A DNA stretch of 64,000 nucleotides from Streptomyces lacrimifluminis (GTDB lineage: Bacteria; Actinomycetota; Actinomycetes; Streptomycetales; Streptomycetaceae): the NCBI RefSeq assembly GCF_014646095.1, contig NZ_BMMU01000002.1, forward strand, positions 434,001 through 498,000. The letters are read 5' to 3'. The notes beneath the pieces are model-generated. The model ran no database searches. It was not told where the DNA came from and worked only from the letters and a program-made list of their open reading frames with translations. A program made the position numbers and the translations under genes. Shown here one piece after another: positions 53,877 to 62,227 of the stretch (position 1 is its first letter; each line of letters starts with the position of its first letter).

Positions 53877-54094
53877 GGCGGGTACCGGGCGCCTTGTGCC
53901 CGGTACCTGAGTGTTCGGTGTCCTGGCCTCCTGACCCGATGCGCCGTCGACTCACGCCCGGTCGCTCCTAACGGCATCTTGACGCACATGGAGCACGCTC
54001 CCGTGGGCCCGGGCGTCACTCTCTGCTTACGCTGGTGCCGCCGTCCGGGTGATGGCCGGAACCGCACGCCGAGCCACACACCGGGAGCACGCCG

Positions 54095-54433
54095 ATGGTC
54101 ACAAGCGAACACCCACATCGACGTCTGCGAACGTGGATGCTTCAGGGCCTGTCCGACATGGGCAAGGCCGGCGGCCACACCGGCCCGCACGCCCAGCCGG
54201 AGCCCCCGCACAAGGGCCAGCCCTGGTACCGGGTGATGTGCCTGACCGGCGTCGACTACTACTCCACCCTCGGCTACCAGCCCGGCATCGCCGCCCTCGC
54301 CGTCGGCCTGCTCTCCCCCATCGCGACCATCGTGCTCGTCATCGTCACCCTGGCCGGCGCCCTGCCGGTCTACCGCCGGGTGGCCGAGGAGAGCCCGCAC
54401 GGCGATCGACGCCACCGGTCGTCTACGCTCTGA
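54095..54433 (+). pseudogene. N-terminal fragment of an APC-type amino acid permease
   Basis: About 112 codons match the start of a large amino acid transporter: [21 protein letters not shown], then the first long helix [21 protein letters not shown] and VAEESPHG. The homology ends there, and a short unrelated tail follows. Full-length relatives have over 600 residues, so only the first membrane segments remain. It probably marks a deletion or rearrangement endpoint. Confidence 0.75.
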
Positions 54434-55121
54434 CCTGGCATTTCGTGGACCCGTCTGCTCCCACTGGACCGGTATGGACGGCGTTTCCAACCTCTGCCAA
54501 GTGGGACCGTCCCGTCAGAGCGTTTGCCCACCGCCTGCGGCCACGGCCAGCGGACGTCGCCCTGCGGTAGCAGCATGCGGGCAGTGTTGGCCGCCGGTGC
54601 CACTGCCTGGCCGGAAGTGTGAACAGTTGCCGCTGTACCACCAGCAGGCCAAGAAAGCCGGTGACCACCCCTCAGCACTCGGGCTCGGCATCCGCTCGCG
54701 CGACAAGGCGCCATGGCGTCTGATCATCCTGTTGACCTGCAACAACCCACCGCGCCGGGCGAGTGGATGGCGAATTCGACCCGGATTCGCCCCCGCCCCC
54801 TCCCCTCACGGCAACGACCAACCTTGATCTGCAGCTATACGAATTCTGCCGCTGTACCAGCCGTACGCAGCCGAGAAGTCGCCACGAAGAATCCAAATCG
54901 GCCACTCGTCGCAATTCATCGAAGCTGCAGCGACACGAGTCGTGGGCCAAGAACAGAAAGCACGGCTGCACGTCCCACTCGGCTCGAACACCGAGGCGCA
55001 TCCGCATCAACCCTCTGACCAGGAATTTTACATCGACCCTTCCGTGAGGCGGAAGCAGCATTGCGCCCCGTGACGCCTTTCCGGACGATGTCGCCATCAC
55101 CCAACGACGGGAGCCGCAGCC
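54434..55121. other. 688-bp region without a gene, with a less GC-rich part before vanA
   Basis: No frame here has recognisable protein features. The stretch from about 54820 to 55070 is visibly richer in A and T than its surroundings. It may contain the vanA promoter; a weak inverted repeat CTTCCG/CGGAAG lies at 55039-55055. I see no operator that I can assign. Confidence 0.45.
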
Positions 55122-56186
55122 ATGCCGCACATGACCGCCTTCGCCAGGAACCAGTGGTACGTCGCCGCCTACAGTCACGAGGTGGGGCGGGAGTTGCTCG
55201 GCCGCACGATCCTCGGTGAGCCGCTCGTCTTCTACCGTACCGAGGGCGAGGGAACGCCCGTCGCCCTGCACGACCGCTGTGTGCACCGGCGTTACCCGCT
55301 CTCCGAGAGCGGGCTGGACGGCGACCGGATCGTGTGCGGCTACCACGGCTTCACCTACGACACCACGGGCACGTGCGTGTACGTTCCCGGGCAGAAACGC
55401 ATCCCGCGCACCGCCCGTGTCGCCTCCTACCCGGTGGTCGAGCAGGACGCCCTGATCTGGGTGTGGATCGGCGACCCGGCCCTCGCCGACGCCGACACGA
55501 TTCCGCGGGCCCGGCACCTCGACTCCCCCGGCTGGGTCACCGTGAAGGGCATGGAGCCGATCGACGCCGACTACGGTCTGCTCGTCGACAACCTCCTCGA
55601 CCTCTCCCACGAGACCTATCTGCACGGCGGCTACATCGGCACCCCCGAGGTCGCCGAGACGCCGATCAACACCGAGGTCGACGAGAGCGCCGGCATCGTA
55701 CGGGTGAGCCGGCACATGGACGACGCCGAGTGCCCGCCGTTCTACGCCAGGTCGACCGGCATCGAGGGACGGATCACGCGCTGGCAGGACATCGAGTACC
55801 ACGCGCCGTGCCTGTATCTGCTGCACAGCCGGATCGCGCCGGTGGGTGTCCTGCCCGAGGCCGACGGCAGCGACCCGAACGGCTTCCACACCGAGATCAC
55901 GTACGCCATCACGCCGTCGGCCGACGGCAAGGTGTACGACTTCTGGATGGTCTCGCGCGACTGGGCGACGGACGACGACGAGGTCACCGAGTTCCTGCGG
56001 GGCAACAACCACACCGTGGTCATGCAGGACGTCGACGCGCTCAACCTCCTTCAGCGGACGCTGGGTTCGGAACGGTCCGGGTACCAGGAGCTGAGCATCA
56101 ACATCGACACCGGCGGTCTCGCCGCCCGCCGTATCCTCGCCCGGCTGGTCGAGGAGGGCGACAAGCCCGTGGAGAAGGTCCTGTGA
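55122..56186 (+). CDS. vanA: Vanillate O-demethylase oxygenase subunit
   Basis: A 354-residue Rieske oxygenase that demethylates vanillate to protocatechuate plus formaldehyde. The Rieske cluster ligands are Cys53/His55 in DRCVHRR and Cys72/His75 in VCGYHGF. The mononuclear iron site is in DNLLDLSHETYLH (His163, His168), with a distant Asp expected. The overall form fits VanA of Pseudomonas and Streptomyces. The ATG at 55122 has GGGAG upstream. Its stop overlaps the GTG of a 69-residue gene, which in turn overlaps vanB, so the three are translationally coupled. Its product is the substrate of PcaHG at 5.5 kb. Confidence 0.93.
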   Translation: MPHMTAFARNQWYVAAYSHEVGRELLGRTILGEPLVFYRTEGEGTPVALHDRCVHRRYPLSESGLDGDRIVCGYHGFTYDTTGTCVYVPGQKRIPRTARVASYPVVEQDALIWVWIGDPALADADTIPRARHLDSPGWVTVKGMEPIDADYGLLVDNLLDLSHETYLHGGYIGTPEVAETPINTEVDESAGIVRVSRHMDDAECPPFYARSTGIEGRITRWQDIEYHAPCLYLLHSRIAPVGVLPEADGSDPNGFHTEITYAITPSADGKVYDFWMVSRDWATDDDEVTEFLRGNNHTVVMQDVDALNLLQRTLGSERSGYQELSINIDTGGLAARRILARLVEEGDKPVEKVL

Positions 56187-56392
56187 GCGGCCGACCCCTT
56201 TCCGACCTACCGCGCGAGATCTACCGCATCGCCTGGCTGCCGGGCACGGACGTCCTGCACGGCACCTGTCACTGCGGCCGTGAACACAGCTCGCAGGACC
56301 CCATCGAGATGTGGGACTGGATGCTCGCCCACCCGCAGGGACACGAACCGCGGGCAGACCGGACGGACCAGGCGCGAGGAAGCAGCTCATGA
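56183..56392 (+). CDS. Small Cys/His-containing protein between vanA and vanB
   Basis: A 69-residue protein of unknown function, overlapping vanA at its start (GTGA) and vanB at its end (ATGA). It has a short motif, TCHCGREHSSQDP, followed by IEMWDWMLAHPQGH. Two Cys and three His suggest possible metal or cluster binding. The tight overlaps on both sides indicate that it is made together with the oxygenase and reductase, perhaps as an accessory or assembly factor. I do not recognise a family name. Confidence 0.75.
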   Translation: MSGRPLSDLPREIYRIAWLPGTDVLHGTCHCGREHSSQDPIEMWDWMLAHPQGHEPRADRTDQARGSSS

Positions 56393-57324
56393 GCGCATAC
56401 GAAGCCGAACTCGTCGTCGAGCGAAGGGAGTCGGCCGCCGACGGCGTGCTGGCGCTCACCCTGCGGCACCCTCTGGGCGAGGAGCTGCCGGACTGGGAGC
56501 CGGGCGCGCATGTCGATGTCGTGCTCGGACCGGAGCTGGAGCGACAGTACTCGCTGTGCGGCGACCCCGCCGACCGGTCGGCGTGGCGCATCGCGGTGCT
56601 GCGCGAGCCGGACGGGCGCGGTGGATCGGCGTACGTGCACGGGCAGTTGGGGCTCGGTGACAAGGTGCGGGTACGCGGGCCCCGGAACCACTTCGCCCTC
56701 AAGCCGGCACCCCGCTACCGATTCGTCGCGGGCGGGATCGGCATCACGCCGATTCTGCCGATGCTCGCCGCCGCCGAGGCCGCGGGCGCCGAGTGGACGC
56801 TGCTGTACGGCGGGCGCACCCGCAACTCCATGGCGTTCACCGAGGAGTTGGGGCGGTACGGGGACAGGGTCACGTTCGCTCCACAGGACGAGACCGGGCT
56901 CCTGGACCTCGACTCGGAGATCGGGCAGTTGCCGGAAGGCACCCTTGTCTACTGCTGTGGCCCCGGGGCCCTCCTCGACGCGGTGGAGTCGGTCTGCCCG
57001 GCCGGTGCGCTGCACGTCGAGCGGTTCGCGCCCAAGGTCCAACAGGGCGGTGAGGACAGTGAGTTCGAGGTCGTGCTGCAGCGCAGCGGTCGTACGCTGA
57101 CCGTGCCGGTGGAGGTGTCCGTGCTGGACGCCGTGCGCGGCGCCGGGGTCGAGGTGCTCTTCTCGTGCACCGAGGGCACCTGTGGCACCTGTGAGACGGA
57201 CGTGCTCGAAGGCACCCCGGACCACCGGGACTCGGTGCTCTCGGACGAGGAGCGGGAGGCGGGCGAGACGATGCTCATCTGTGTGTCCCGGTGCCGTGGT
57301 CCGCGGCTCGTCCTCGATCTCTAG
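56389..57324 (+). CDS. vanB: Vanillate O-demethylase reductase subunit
   Basis: A 311-residue class IA oxygenase reductase that delivers electrons from NADH to VanA. The flavin domain has RQYSLCGDP near residue 53, the NAD domain GGIGITPILPM near 112-122, and the C-terminal plant-type [2Fe-2S] domain has SCTEGTCGTC (three Cys near 258-266) with the fourth Cys in LICVSRC. The ATG at 56389 overlaps the stop of the small gene. A strong hairpin follows the stop. Confidence 0.93.
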   Translation: MSAYEAELVVERRESAADGVLALTLRHPLGEELPDWEPGAHVDVVLGPELERQYSLCGDPADRSAWRIAVLREPDGRGGSAYVHGQLGLGDKVRVRGPRNHFALKPAPRYRFVAGGIGITPILPMLAAAEAAGAEWTLLYGGRTRNSMAFTEELGRYGDRVTFAPQDETGLLDLDSEIGQLPEGTLVYCCGPGALLDAVESVCPAGALHVERFAPKVQQGGEDSEFEVVLQRSGRTLTVPVEVSVLDAVRGAGVEVLFSCTEGTCGTCETDVLEGTPDHRDSVLSDEEREAGETMLICVSRCRGPRLVLDL

Positions 57325-57334
57325 AGTCCACCTC

Positions 57335-57367
57335 CTCGCCGCCCCGGTGCCGCACCGGGGCGGCGAG
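57335..57367 (+). terminator. 15-bp hairpin after vanB
   Basis: CTCGCCGCCCCGGTG and CACCGGGGCGGCGAG pair perfectly around CCG, 10 bp past the vanB stop. Confidence 0.85.
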
Positions 57368-57384
57368 CTTGCACGGCAAGGGCA

Positions 57385-57414
57385 TTGACCCTGCTTCCCC
57401 CGGGGCTTTACGTT
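57385..57414 (+). promoter_or_regulatory. Promoter of the ABC transporter operon
   Basis: TTGACC (57385-57390), an 18-bp spacer and TACGTT (57409-57414) form a fair promoter after the vanB terminator, so the ABC genes have their own transcript. Confidence 0.5.
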
Positions 57415-57439
57415 CCCGCTGAGAACGACCGAGAACGAT

Positions 57440-57457
57440 CCAGCACGTTCGTGCTGG
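57440..57457. promoter_or_regulatory. Inverted repeat CCAGCACG-TT-CGTGCTGG
   Basis: Perfect 8-bp arms around TT, just downstream of the predicted promoter, where a bound repressor would block transcription. Two direct copies of GAGAACGA precede it (57421-57428, 57431-57438). Confidence 0.5.
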
Positions 57458-57535
57458 CCGCGCACAACTCTCCACCACCTGGCACACCCTGGCACAACCT
57501 GTCGGAGCACCTCGATCGGTCCCACAGGAGGAGTC

Positions 57536-58507
57536 TTGCGTCGTCTGTTCACCGGTCTCACGGCCGTCACGCTCCTGGTCACCGCGACGGCCTGTGGTTC
57601 GTCGGACGGTTCCGGTTCTCCGGACGGCACCACGCCGTCCGGCGGCACCACCACTCTCAAGGTCGGCATCATCCCCATCGTCGATGTCGCACCCCTCTAT
57701 CTCGGCCAGCGGAAGGGCTTCTTCAGCGAGCGTGGGCTCAAGCTGTCCCTGTCCCTCGCGCAGGGCGGCGCGGCGATCGTGCCCGGTGTCGTCAGCGGGC
57801 AGTTCCAGTTCGGCTTCAGCAACGTGACGTCACTGATGATCGCCCAGTCGAACAACGTGCCCGTCAAGGCCGTCGCCAACGGCATCGCGTCGACCGGTGT
57901 GCAGGGCAAGGACTTCAGCGCCCTCACGGTGCAGAAGGACAGCCCGATCAGGTCGGCGAAGGACCTGGAGGGCAAGAAGGTCGCCGTCAACACCCTGAAG
58001 AACATCAACGAGACCTCGGTGCGCGAGTCGGTGCGCAAGGCGGGCGGCGACCCGGACAAGGTGACCTTCGTCGAGCTCGCCTTCGACCAGATGCCCGCCG
58101 CTCTCGACGGCGGGCGGATCGACGCGGCCCAGGTCGTCGAACCGGCCCTCGCGACCGTCAAGAGCCAGGGAGGCCGTGAGATCGCCTGGCCGCTGGTGGA
58201 CGTCGCGCCGAACTGCACCGTCGCGATGTACTTCACCTCGACCCGGTACGCCCAGCAGAACCCGGAGGTGGTGAGGAAGTTCCAGGCGGCCACCGCCGAG
58301 TCCCTCGCCTACGCCGACGCCCACCCTGACGAGGCCCGCCAGGCCGTCACGACGTACACCAAGATCCCGGCGGACGTGCTGGCGAAGGTGACCCTGCCGA
58401 AGTGGCCGGCCGAGGCGAACCGTGCCTCGATCGAGGCGCTGGAGAAGCTGGGTGAGACGGACGGTCTCTTCAAGCAGTCCCCCGACCTGGACAAGCTGCT
58501 GCCGTGA
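57536..58507 (+). CDS. ABC transporter substrate-binding lipoprotein (NMT1/SsuA-like)
   Basis: The 323-residue binding protein of an ABC importer. A lipobox (VTATAC, Cys20) marks it as a lipoprotein. The body fits the NMT1/SsuA/TauA-like fold that binds sulfonates, nitrate, pyrimidine precursors or aromatic acids: VGIIPIVDVAPLYLG, then LEGKKVAVNTLKN and VEPALATVKSQGG. The TTG start at 57536 has an AGGAGGAG ribosome site. Position after vanAB suggests an aromatic or related organic ligand, as an inference only. The stop overlaps the start of the broken permease (GTGA). Confidence 0.88.
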   Translation: MRRLFTGLTAVTLLVTATACGSSDGSGSPDGTTPSGGTTTLKVGIIPIVDVAPLYLGQRKGFFSERGLKLSLSLAQGGAAIVPGVVSGQFQFGFSNVTSLMIAQSNNVPVKAVANGIASTGVQGKDFSALTVQKDSPIRSAKDLEGKKVAVNTLKNINETSVRESVRKAGGDPDKVTFVELAFDQMPAALDGGRIDAAQVVEPALATVKSQGGREIAWPLVDVAPNCTVAMYFTSTRYAQQNPEVVRKFQAATAESLAYADAHPDEARQAVTTYTKIPADVLAKVTLPKWPAEANRASIEALEKLGETDGLFKQSPDLDKLLP

Positions 58508-59150
58508 GGGCGACGAACGCCTGGCTCGGCGCGACCGGGCTCGCGGTCCTCCTTGCCCCGGGCGAGGCGGTACCGCGGCTCGGTCTCGTCGGGGAGGCGT
58601 ACTTCCCGCCCGTCACCCGGATCACCGGCGCCCTCGGCGACGGACTGTCCGACGACACGTCCGGACGCCCCTCGGCGACGTGCTTCCCGGCTGGGCGCTG
58701 GGGCCGGCGGTCGCGGTGAGGGCCGGCATCGTCGTCGGGGTGACCGTCCCGCTCGCGCCGTATCCGCGCGAGGCGACGGCGTCGACGATCGAGTTCCCGC
58801 GCCCGACCCCGTCGGTCGCGCTGATCCCGCTCGGCGTCCTCCTGTACGCCAGCGAGCTCCGCTCGGTGCTCCTCCTCCTCGTCGTCTACGCCTCCTTCCG
58901 GCAGGTGCTCGTCCAGGTCCTCCACGGCGTCCAGGACGTGGACCCGGTCGCGGACGAGACGGCACGTTCGTACGGGATCACGAGCGCCGCCCGGCTGCGG
59001 AACGTGGTGCTGCCCTCGGCTGGCCCGCAGATATTCGCGGCCCTGCGCCAGGCGCTGTCCGTCGCCGTCCTCCAGCTCGTCGAGCGGCACGTGCTCGGCC
59101 GGAACCACGGCCTGCGCGCCTCGGCCCGGCGGTCGCAGTACACCTCGTGA
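58504..59150 (+). pseudogene. Broken ABC permease (SsuC-like), frameshifted and internally deleted
   Basis: The N-terminal part (RATNAWLGATGLAVLLA, EAYFPPVTRITGAL) reads in one frame and is cut by a stop at 58719. The second half begins in another frame near 58670 with LPGWALGPAVAVRAGIVVG, IEFPRPTPSVALIPLGVLLY and the EAA loop ETARSYGITSAARLRNVVLPSAGPQ. A further internal deletion removes about 60 residues between ALSVAVLQ and VERHVLG, including the last helices. The gene overlaps the binding-protein stop and is followed by an intact ATPase, so only the membrane subunit is broken. Confidence 0.82.
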
Positions 59151-59167
59151 ACGTGAAAGGGCGATCC

Positions 59168-59998
59168 ATGGGCGCGCTTCTCGATGTATCCGGCCTCAAC
59201 AAGGTCTACGAGGGTGCGGGCCGCCGGGTCGAGGCGGTGCGGGACCTCACCTTCACCGTCGAGGCGGGTGAACTCGTCTGTCTGGTCGGGCCGTCGGGGT
59301 GCGGCAAGACGACGCTGCTGAAGTGCATGAGCGGTCTGCTGGCCCCCACGGCGGGCCGGGTGACGCTCGCGGGGCGGGTGGTGAACGGGCCGCCGCCCGG
59401 GATGGCGTTCGTCTTCCAGGAGTACGGCCGCAGCCTGCTCCCCTGGATGCGCGTCGGCGACAACGTCGAACTCCCGCTCAGGCAGAAGACCTTGACCAAG
59501 GCCAGGCGCCGCGAGCTGGTCGTGGACGCGCTGCACTCGGTCGGCCTCGCGGACGCCGCCGGGGCCTACCCCTGGCAGCTGTCCGGCGGGATGCAGCAGC
59601 GGGTCGCGATCGCCCGCGCGCTCGCCTACGAGCCCGACGTCCTGCTGATGGACGAGCCGTTCGCCGCGGTCGACGCCCAGACGCGCGCCGACCTGGAGGA
59701 TCTCGTACGGGGGCTGTGGCGGGAGCGCGGGATGACGATCCTGTTCGTCACCCACGACATCGACGAAGCGGTCTATCTCGGTGAGCGGGTGATCGTTCTG
59801 TCCGGGTCCCCGACCGTCGTCAGGGAGGAACTCACGATCGATCTGCCGGACGGGCGCGACCAGTTGCACACCCGGGTCGCCCCGCGCTTCGCCGAACTGC
59901 GAACCCGCGTGTACGAGCAGATCCAGGCGGCCAAGCGCGGAACACCGGCACCGGGTCCGGTGGACAGGATCGAGGGCGTGCCTCAGGACAGGATCTGA
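59168..59998 (+). CDS. ABC transporter ATP-binding protein (SsuB/TauB-like)
   Basis: A 276-residue ATPase with Walker A VGPSGCGKTT (near 39-48), Q-loop VFQEYGRSLLPW, signature LSGGMQQRVAIARAL (near 138-152), Walker B VLLMDEPFAAVD and switch His in FVTHDIDEAV. The form is that of the nitrate/sulfonate/bicarbonate family. The ATG at 59168 lies 17 bp after the end of the broken permease. With no intact permease gene in the window, it may serve another transporter or be a leftover. Confidence 0.9.
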   Translation: MGALLDVSGLNKVYEGAGRRVEAVRDLTFTVEAGELVCLVGPSGCGKTTLLKCMSGLLAPTAGRVTLAGRVVNGPPPGMAFVFQEYGRSLLPWMRVGDNVELPLRQKTLTKARRRELVVDALHSVGLADAAGAYPWQLSGGMQQRVAIARALAYEPDVLLMDEPFAAVDAQTRADLEDLVRGLWRERGMTILFVTHDIDEAVYLGERVIVLSGSPTVVREELTIDLPDGRDQLHTRVAPRFAELRTRVYEQIQAAKRGTPAPGPVDRIEGVPQDRI

Positions 59999-60016
59999 GC
60001 CGGTGAAAAGGGCGGT

Positions 60017-60061
60017 GGCCCCGGTGCCGTCGGCGACCTGAACGCCGACGGTTCCGGGGCC
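60017..60061. terminator. Two-part hairpin between convergent genes
   Basis: Outer arms GGCCCCGG and CCGGGGCC and inner arms CCGTCGGCG and CGCCGACGG surround a 7-nt loop. It ends 10 bp before the end of the MmyB-like gene on the other strand. Confidence 0.78.
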
Positions 60062-60071
60062 GGATCCCGTC

Positions 60072-60743
60072 TCACGCCTCCGGGGCCGGCACCACGCTCA
60101 GGTGGCTCGCCGAGCGCCGCGGGCGGCGTGGTCCGCGTGCGGCGTCCGCCGGGCGCCGCGTCTCGCGAAGCACCAGCGTCAGCCTCGTATAGCCCATGTT
60201 CTCGAGGGACTTGGGGGTTTCACCCACGATTCGGCACTCGGTGGCGCCCCAGCGCGGGTCGGGGTGCAGCAGCGGGCGTACGGCCCCGTCGTGCTCGACG
60301 GCCTCCGCGCCGACCGCCCGGATCCAGTGCGGCAGGCCCTGCCGGTAGGCGGCCTCCATGATCGGGTCCTGGGCGATGTCCCGGCGGATGGCCTGGAGGC
60401 CCCGGTCCTGGGCGTGCCGCTCCACGGCCGCGGCGAAGCGCGCGAGCATCGGCAGGCACCAGCTCGACTCGTGCTCGCCGAGGACCGTGCCCGCGTCCGG
60501 GTGGAAGAGGACGAAACGAAGGAAGTTGTCGCCGGGCATGGCCGTGGGATGCGGGCCGACGGCGCGGAAAAGTGTCTCGAACGCGGTGTTGGAGAGGACC
60601 ACGTCCCAGCGGTGGTCGAGGACGACGGACGGAAAGTTCACGGCGTCCAGGAGCGTGGCGTAGTCCCGCAGGTACGCCTGGGCCTCGGTGCCCTCGGGGA
60701 CGGGCCGCGGCGCCGGCCGCTGCCCTCCTGCCTGAAATGCCAT
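60072..60743 (-). CDS. MmyB-like ligand-binding domain protein without an HTH
   Basis: A 223-residue protein made almost wholly of the MmyB-type PAS-like domain (about residues 28-198): FPSVVLDHRWDVVLSNTAF, NFLRFVLFHPDAG, and LENMGYTRLTLVLRE. In related actinomycete regulators this domain follows an XRE helix-turn-helix and binds fatty-acid-like ligands. Here there is no HTH; an XRE protein is instead encoded by the divergent neighbour 254 bp away. The two may act as the sensor and DNA-binding halves of a split regulator, which is an inference. The Arg/Pro-rich tail is disordered-looking. Confidence 0.85.
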   Translation of the reverse strand: MAFQAGGQRPAPRPVPEGTEAQAYLRDYATLLDAVNFPSVVLDHRWDVVLSNTAFETLFRAVGPHPTAMPGDNFLRFVLFHPDAGTVLGEHESSWCLPMLARFAAAVERHAQDRGLQAIRRDIAQDPIMEAAYRQGLPHWIRAVGAEAVEHDGAVRPLLHPDPRWGATECRIVGETPKSLENMGYTRLTLVLRETRRPADAARGPRRPRRSASHLSVVPAPEA

Positions 60744-60814
60744 CGGGAGGTCACCCCTCTTGCCTATGCGGCCTTCACGCGGCGCCCTGATCCTGCTGCC
60801 CTGGAATGAGCCGT

Positions 60815-60846
60815 GTCAACTATCGTGGCATTTCATGCCTGTTGAC
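60815..60846. promoter_or_regulatory. Nested inverted repeat between the MmyB-like and XRE genes
   Basis: GTCAAC (60815-60820) pairs with GTTGAC (60841-60846), enclosing GGCA-TTTCA-TGCC (60827-60839). The flanks AGCC/GGCT extend the symmetry with a 2-bp slip. It lies midway in the shared intergenic region and is a likely operator for the XRE protein. The right arm overlaps a TTGACG -35-like box. Confidence 0.5.
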
Positions 60847-60997
60847 GGCTGAATCTGGCCACAGATGTGGCGAGAGCTGGATGTGAGTTCGAACAACCCG
60901 CTACTCTCTCCGGGCAGTTCACGGCGACTGACGACGTCGTGGAAGCCGCTCGCGGAGACACAGACACAAAGGCACAAAAACGGTAGGAGACCTGTCG

Positions 60998-61654
60998 GTG
61001 ACGGATGGCTACGAGGTTCCGGGCGCCACGGCGACGGTTCTGCTGTCCGCCGTCGTGGCCCGGGTCACCGCGCTCGCGGACCGGCTCGGCGTACCGCACG
61101 CCGAGGTCTTCCACACCGGGCGGCTCTCCGTCGCGTCCGGCGTTCCGGAGAGCGTCGTCAAGGCCCTGCTGAGCGGACAGAGCGCCGGCGAACCCGATCT
61201 CCAGGCCCGATTCCTCCAGCGTCTCGGCCTGCTGCGCCGCACCCGGCTCAAACCGAACGGCCGCAAGTACACACAGCAGGAGATCGCCGACGGCGCCGGT
61301 ATGTCACGTCAACAGGCGGGCGCCCTCATCAACGGGGACCGGCGCCCCACCATGGAGCACTGCGACGCCATCCAGCGCTTCTTCAGAGTGCACGCCGGTT
61401 TCCTCACCGCGGAGGACCCAGAAGCGCTCGCGGGCGCCCTCCAGCGCTCCGAACAGGAGCTGCTCCAGCAACTCGCCGACCGTGAGCGCGAGGCGGCGAA
61501 AGCCGCCAGTGACCCGCTGGAGCGGCTGCTGCAGGACCACGGCGTCCGCGGAATCGCCTGGCGGGCCGCGCAGCTGCCCTCCGACCAGCACCGCGACAAG
61601 GTCGCCGAATGGCTGGACATGCTTCTGGAGAGTGTCAAGCGGCCGGAGTCGTGA
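60998..61654 (+). CDS. XRE-family DNA-binding protein of an ImmA-linked module
   Basis: A 218-residue protein with a central XRE helix-turn-helix at about 91-117 (YTQQEIADGAGMSRQQAGALINGDRRP). The first 90 residues are a separate helical domain, and the C-terminal 75 a charged, helical region (EQELLQQLADREREAAKAA). The GTG at 60998 has AGGAGA upstream. It overlaps the next gene, an ImmA/IrrE peptidase, by GTGA. In ImmR-ImmA pairs the peptidase cuts its XRE partner to relieve repression; the same relationship is likely here. Confidence 0.88.
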   Translation: MTDGYEVPGATATVLLSAVVARVTALADRLGVPHAEVFHTGRLSVASGVPESVVKALLSGQSAGEPDLQARFLQRLGLLRRTRLKPNGRKYTQQEIADGAGMSRQQAGALINGDRRPTMEHCDAIQRFFRVHAGFLTAEDPEALAGALQRSEQELLQQLADREREAAKAASDPLERLLQDHGVRGIAWRAAQLPSDQHRDKVAEWLDMLLESVKRPES

Positions 61655-62214
61655 TCCGAGGGATGACTGTGAACATCGGCAAGGAAATGCGCCGCCTGTG
61701 CGGCGAGTTGGTGACCGAGCTGAGGCTCCCGGCACCGGCCGAACCCGCCGAGCTCTACGCCGCGCTGTGTGACGCCATGAGCAGACGCCGCGGCCGTCCC
61801 GTCGTGTTCCGCGCGGCCCCCTTCCCGCCCGGCACAGCCAGTGGGCTGTGGCTCGACATGGCCGACCAGGACCTCATCGTCGTCGAGGAACGCACCGCTC
61901 CCGACCACCAGTTGGTGATCCTGGGCCACGAGCTGTGGCACATGCAGGCCGGGCACTGCGGCCACCATGTCGCGGGCGCCGCGGTCGCCGCGCGGCTGCT
62001 CAGCGACACCGCGGACCTCCAGGCCACGGTCCGCAAGGTGGCCGCCCGCACCCGCTCCGACCTCGCCGACGAGCAGGACGCCGAGAGCTTCGGACTGCTG
62101 CTGGCCAGCAAGTGCCGTACGTGGCTCAGGGGTTCGGCGCGCCAGCCGGTACGGCGCGACCAGCTCGCGGGCCGGATCGAGGCCTCCCTGGGCTATCGCG
62201 GGCCGCAGAGCTGA
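61651..62214 (+). CDS. ImmA/IrrE-family metallopeptidase
   Basis: A 187-residue zinc metallopeptidase-like protein with the HExxH motif in GHELWHMQAGH near residues 92-102 and a possible third ligand Glu in DEQDAESFG. Homologues (ImmA, IrrE) cleave or control XRE repressors in response to a signal. I used the GTG at 61651, which overlaps the XRE stop; the ATG at 61663 (MTVNIGKE) is an equally good start. It is often annotated as a toxin component of a toxin-antitoxin pair, but the gene order here suits signal-dependent regulation better. A membrane protein gene follows after 13 bp. Confidence 0.85.
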   Translation: MIRGMTVNIGKEMRRLCGELVTELRLPAPAEPAELYAALCDAMSRRRGRPVVFRAAPFPPGTASGLWLDMADQDLIVVEERTAPDHQLVILGHELWHMQAGHCGHHVAGAAVAARLLSDTADLQATVRKVAARTRSDLADEQDAESFGLLLASKCRTWLRGSARQPVRRDQLAGRIEASLGYRGPQS

Positions 62215-62227
62215 GGCGGCGCCCGCC

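Noticed and set aside
54763..55047. 94-codon open frame before vanA
   Set aside because: Its composition (Ser/Arg/Pro-rich) and lack of a ribosome site or any known motif do not support a gene.
61651..62214. Toxin of a toxin-antitoxin pair
   Set aside because: The HExxH peptidase with a co-transcribed membrane protein and XRE partner fits regulator cleavage better than a growth-inhibiting toxin, though sequence alone does not settle it.
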